Assembly (NCBI RefSeq): GCF_008369915.1
Contig: NZ_VSRN01000001.1
Location: 930,001 to 994,000, forward strand
Direction: 5' to 3'
Length of the DNA: 64,000 bases
Source: Dyadobacter sp. UC 10
GTDB taxonomy: Bacteria > Bacteroidota > Bacteroidia > Cytophagales > Spirosomataceae
Under the pieces are notes generated by a model. That model saw only the letters and a program-made list of their open reading frames with translations. It ran no database searches and was not told the DNA's origin. Position 1 is the first letter of the stretch, and each line of letters opens with the position of its first letter. The translations under genes were made by a program, and so were the position numbers. Positions 61,139 to 64,000 of the stretch are shown in pieces.

Positions 61139-64000
61139 ATGAATATCTCGGAATTATCCTTAAAACGACCCGTTCTTGCGGTTGTCATGAACCTGCTGAT
61201 CATCCTTTTTGGGATAGTGGGTTACAATTTTCTTTCCCTGCGCGACTATCCCGCCATTGATCCTCCTATCGTCAATGTCAGGACGAGCTACACCGGCGCA
61301 AACGCTGATATCATAGAAAGCCAGATTACCGAGCCGCTCGAAAAGAGCATTAATGGTATTCCCGGGATCAAAAGTATCAGTTCTTCCAGTCAGATCGGGT
61401 CCAGTAACATTACGGTCGAATTTAACCTCGAGGCTGATCTCGAAGGCGCTGCAAACGATGTCCGTGACAAGGTAAGCCAGGCCCAGCGCAACCTGCCCCA
61501 GGATATTGATGCCCCGCCGGTGGTTAGCAAAGCCGATGCGAACAGCGACTTTATATTGTTGCTGGCAGTGCAAAGCCCGTCGAAGGGATTACTGGAATTG
61601 AGCGATTATGCGGAGAACGTACTCCAACAAAGCTTGCAAACCATTGACGGAGTAAGTGCTATCAATATTTTCGGGCAAAAAAGAACAGCCATGCGTATCT
61701 GGTTAAATCCGGATAAAATGAGCGCGTATAATATTTCTTTCAATGACATTTCCGCGACGCTTGCTTCAGAAAACGTAGAACTTCCTGCGGGGAAAATTTA
61801 CGGGAACAATACCGAACTGACAATCCGCACAATGGGCCGGCTTACCAGCGAAAAAGATTTTACCGACCTTGTAATCAGGAATGACAGTTCTGGACTTGTC
61901 AGACTGGGCAATGTTGCGAAAGTAGAAATCGGCCCGGAAAACGAGGAGCAGAGCTGGAAATACAATGGTGTATATGCAGTCGGACTGGCGGTTATTCCGC
62001 AACCCGGAGCCAATTACGTCCAGATTTCCGACGAGTTCAACAAACGGCTTGCCGAAATTCAAAAATCCAATAAATCGGACATTACATTCAGTGTCCTGAT
62101 CGACAATACACGGTTGGTGCGCCAGTCTATCGAAGAAGTGGAAGAAACGCTTTTCATCGCGTTTGCACTGGTAGTAATTGTAATTCTTTTCTTCTTCCGC
62201 AATTTCCTCGTCGCCGTACGGCCTTTGATCGATATTCCGATATCCCTGGTAGCGACATTTTTCGTCATGTACCTGTTTGGCTTTTCGATCAATATCCTGA
62301 CCCTACTGGGCATTGTACTGGCAACCGGGCTCGTAGTGGATGATGGTATCGTAGTTACTGAAAATATTTTCCGAAAGCTGGAAAGCGGGCTTCCAATCAG
62401 GCAGGCTGCATTGGAAGGGAGCCGTGAGATTTTCTTCGCGGTTATTTCTACGTCCCTCACACTCGCAGTGGTATTCCTCCCCGTGATATTTCTGGAAGGT
62501 TTTGTTGGAAGCCTTTTCCGGGAATTCGGTATCGTAGTAGCCTCGGCAGTATTGATTTCCGCATTCGTATCCCTGACAATAACACCGGTACTTAACGTAT
62601 TTCTGAATAGAAAAGACTCGGGTCACGGTTGGTTTTACAACAAAACAGAACCGTTTTTCGAAGGAATGGAAAATGGCTACAACCGCAGCCTGAAAGGATT
62701 CATGAAAGTGAGATGGATGGCCTGGGTTCTTGTAGCAATTTGCGGGGTAATGATCTGGTTCACGTATTCCAACCTCCAAAGTGAGCTCGCACCGATGGAA
62801 GACCGGAATAGCATTCGCTTCAATCTCTCCTCGCCTGAGGGGACAAGTTTCGACCAGATGCAGCAGATATCGGATGAGCTGGGCAACTTCCTGAACGATT
62901 CTATTCCCGAAAAATCATTTACATTCTCTGCAACACCAGGTTTCGGCGGCGGAGGTATGAACAGTGCTACCGGCCGTCTAGGGTTGGTTCCGTCGGGAGA
63001 GCGGGTAAAAAGCCAGAATGAAATAGCCCAGGAAATTAACAAGAAGCTTTCGAGGTTCAATGACGCGCGGATCTTTGCTACCCAGGAACAGACTATTTCA
63101 GTAGGTATTGGTTCGAGAGGCTCATTACCAGTACAATTCGTGCTTCAAAACCTTGATTTTGAGAAGCTATATGACATTTTGCCGAAATTCCTGGAAGAGG
63201 CAAGACAAGATCCTACATTTCAGAACGTCGATGTGAACCTTAAATTCAATAAGCCTGAAATCAGATTAACCATTGACCGGCTAAAAGCGCGTGACCTTGG
63301 CCTTTCCACAACCGATGTTGCAGCAACCATTCAATCTGCATTCAGTGGCAGGCGTTTGGCGTATTTCATTATGAACGGGCAGCAATACCAGGTGATCGGG
63401 CAGGTTGAAAAATCGGAAAGGGACAGACCGGCAGACATTTCAAAACTGTATGTAAGAAACAACCGGGGAGAAAATATTCCCCTGACGGCTGTGGTGAAAA
63501 TGCAGGAAGAAAGCGGCCCGCCAACCATTTATCACTACAATCGTTACAAAAGCGCGACTGTATCAGCTTCGTTGGTAGAGGGGAAAACGATCGGAGATGG
63601 CGTGGCTGCTATGCGAAGGATTGGAAACAAATTGCTGGACGAATCTTTTCAGACGTCGTTGATCGGGCCTTCCCGCGATTTCGAAGAAAGTTCGTCCAAT
63701 ACCAGTTTCGCTTTTGGGCTGGCGCTATTGCTGGTTTATCTGGTGTTAGCTGGCCAGTTCGAGAGCTTTACCGATCCGTTTATTATTATGATCACGGTTC
63801 CGCTTGCACTTGCTGGTGCGTTGCTCAGCCTCTATTTGTTCGGACTCACAATCAATATTTTCTCTCAGATCGGTATGATCATGCTTATCGGCCTGGTCAC
63901 GAAAAACGGTATCCTGATCGTAGAGTTTGCAAACCAGAAACGGGAACAGGGAATGGAAAGAATGGCTGCCGCGGTAGAATCAGCTACGCAGCGTTTGCGC
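61139..64000 (+). CDS. RND efflux transporter, runs off the right edge
   Basis: 954 residues visible of about 1030. It starts MNISELSLKRPVLAVVMNLL. The first membrane helix is at about 10-30, and helices 2-6 lie near 330-480, with the proton-relay Asp pair in GLVVDDGIVVTENI (about 398-411). The periplasmic porter loops are normal, and the second half begins near 520 with RWMAWVLVAICGVMIWF. The visible part ends inside helices 10-11 (LIGLVTKNGILIVEFANQ). The HAE1/AcrB family exports drugs, detergents or other hydrophobics. The substrate is unknown. Confidence 0.96.
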   Translation, partial: MNISELSLKRPVLAVVMNLLIILFGIVGYNFLSLRDYPAIDPPIVNVRTSYTGANADIIESQITEPLEKSINGIPGIKSISSSSQIGSSNITVEFNLEADLEGAANDVRDKVSQAQRNLPQDIDAPPVVSKADANSDFILLLAVQSPSKGLLELSDYAENVLQQSLQTIDGVSAINIFGQKRTAMRIWLNPDKMSAYNISFNDISATLASENVELPAGKIYGNNTELTIRTMGRLTSEKDFTDLVIRNDSSGLVRLGNVAKVEIGPENEEQSWKYNGVYAVGLAVIPQPGANYVQISDEFNKRLAEIQKSNKSDITFSVLIDNTRLVRQSIEEVEETLFIAFALVVIVILFFFRNFLVAVRPLIDIPISLVATFFVMYLFGFSINILTLLGIVLATGLVVDDGIVVTENIFRKLESGLPIRQAALEGSREIFFAVISTSLTLAVVFLPVIFLEGFVGSLFREFGIVVASAVLISAFVSLTITPVLNVFLNRKDSGHGWFYNKTEPFFEGMENGYNRSLKGFMKVRWMAWVLVAICGVMIWFTYSNLQSELAPMEDRNSIRFNLSSPEGTSFDQMQQISDELGNFLNDSIPEKSFTFSATPGFGGGGMNSATGRLGLVPSGERVKSQNEIAQEINKKLSRFNDARIFATQEQTISVGIGSRGSLPVQFVLQNLDFEKLYDILPKFLEEARQDPTFQNVDVNLKFNKPEIRLTIDRLKARDLGLSTTDVAATIQSAFSGRRLAYFIMNGQQYQVIGQVEKSERDRPADISKLYVRNNRGENIPLTAVVKMQEESGPPTIYHYNRYKSATVSASLVEGKTIGDGVAAMRRIGNKLLDESFQTSLIGPSRDFEESSSNTSFAFGLALLLVYLVLAGQFESFTDPFIIMITVPLALAGALLSLYLFGLTINIFSQIGMIMLIGLVTKNGILIVEFANQKREQGMERMAAAVESATQRLR

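Overview
The window looks like a chromosome segment of a Bacteroidota bacterium of the order Cytophagales. Dyadobacter or a close relative is my best guess from gene content, not from a database search. Pointers are a SusC/SusD pair, type IX secretion (T9SS) sorting tails, a PorD-like protein, Bacteroidota-type OstA, LptC and omega proteins, a Rho with a long disordered insertion, LytTR signalling, and promoters of the form TTG-N19/20-TAnnTTTG.

Layout. 1-2.6 kb: the inner end of an integrated element, with the N-terminus of a large DUF4011 helicase running off the left edge and a tyrosine integrase facing the 3' end of tRNA-Ser(TGA). 2.8-16.5 kb: housekeeping and envelope genes (tilS, ostA-like, bamD, rpoZ, coaBC, a PorD-like gene, recN, SCO protein, cytochrome c, lptC, an outer-membrane barrel, coaX). 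17-25 kb: rho, two small membrane proteins, htpG, a lipoprotein, a four-helix sensor protein, a multi-span membrane protein and a 1-Cys peroxiredoxin, several separated by long perfect-stem terminators. 25-28 kb: an overlapping cysteine desulfurase-xdhC-mocA operon that looks like a molybdenum-cofactor maturation module. 28-31 kb: an ABC transporter operon with its own YtrA-type GntR repressor and a matching operator. 31-36 kb: an SPFH protein and the oxidative pentose phosphate operon gnd-zwf-pgl. 36-37.7 kb: a T9SS-exported leucine-rich protein.

38.2-44.7 kb is the most unusual part. Two 1431-bp copies of an ISAon1-like insertion sequence (IS) lie in inverted orientation around a 3.6-kb segment. 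The segment carries an Lrp regulator, PadR, a TonB protein, an exonuclease, tRNA-Ala(GGC) and an odd 161-nt tRNA-like RNA locus. The IS target duplications are swapped between the two copies, which is the mark of an inversion of the segment. The left copy sits near the 3' end of a hypothetical gene, and the lost end of that gene can be read at the inner edge of the other copy.

45-64 kb: a SusC/SusD pair, tRNA-Asp(GTC) followed by a decayed copy of its own 3' half and terminator, nif3, a zinc-ribbon coiled-coil protein, a TPR protein, radC, a DUF3298-like lipoprotein, a LytS/LytTR two-component pair with small palindromic repeats between its genes, a phosphatase, a hotdog thioesterase next to isochorismate synthase (menaquinone route), and an RND efflux pair running off the right edge.

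Start sites were moved inward where signal peptides, lipoboxes or ATG codons favoured it. No rRNA or CRISPR array was seen.
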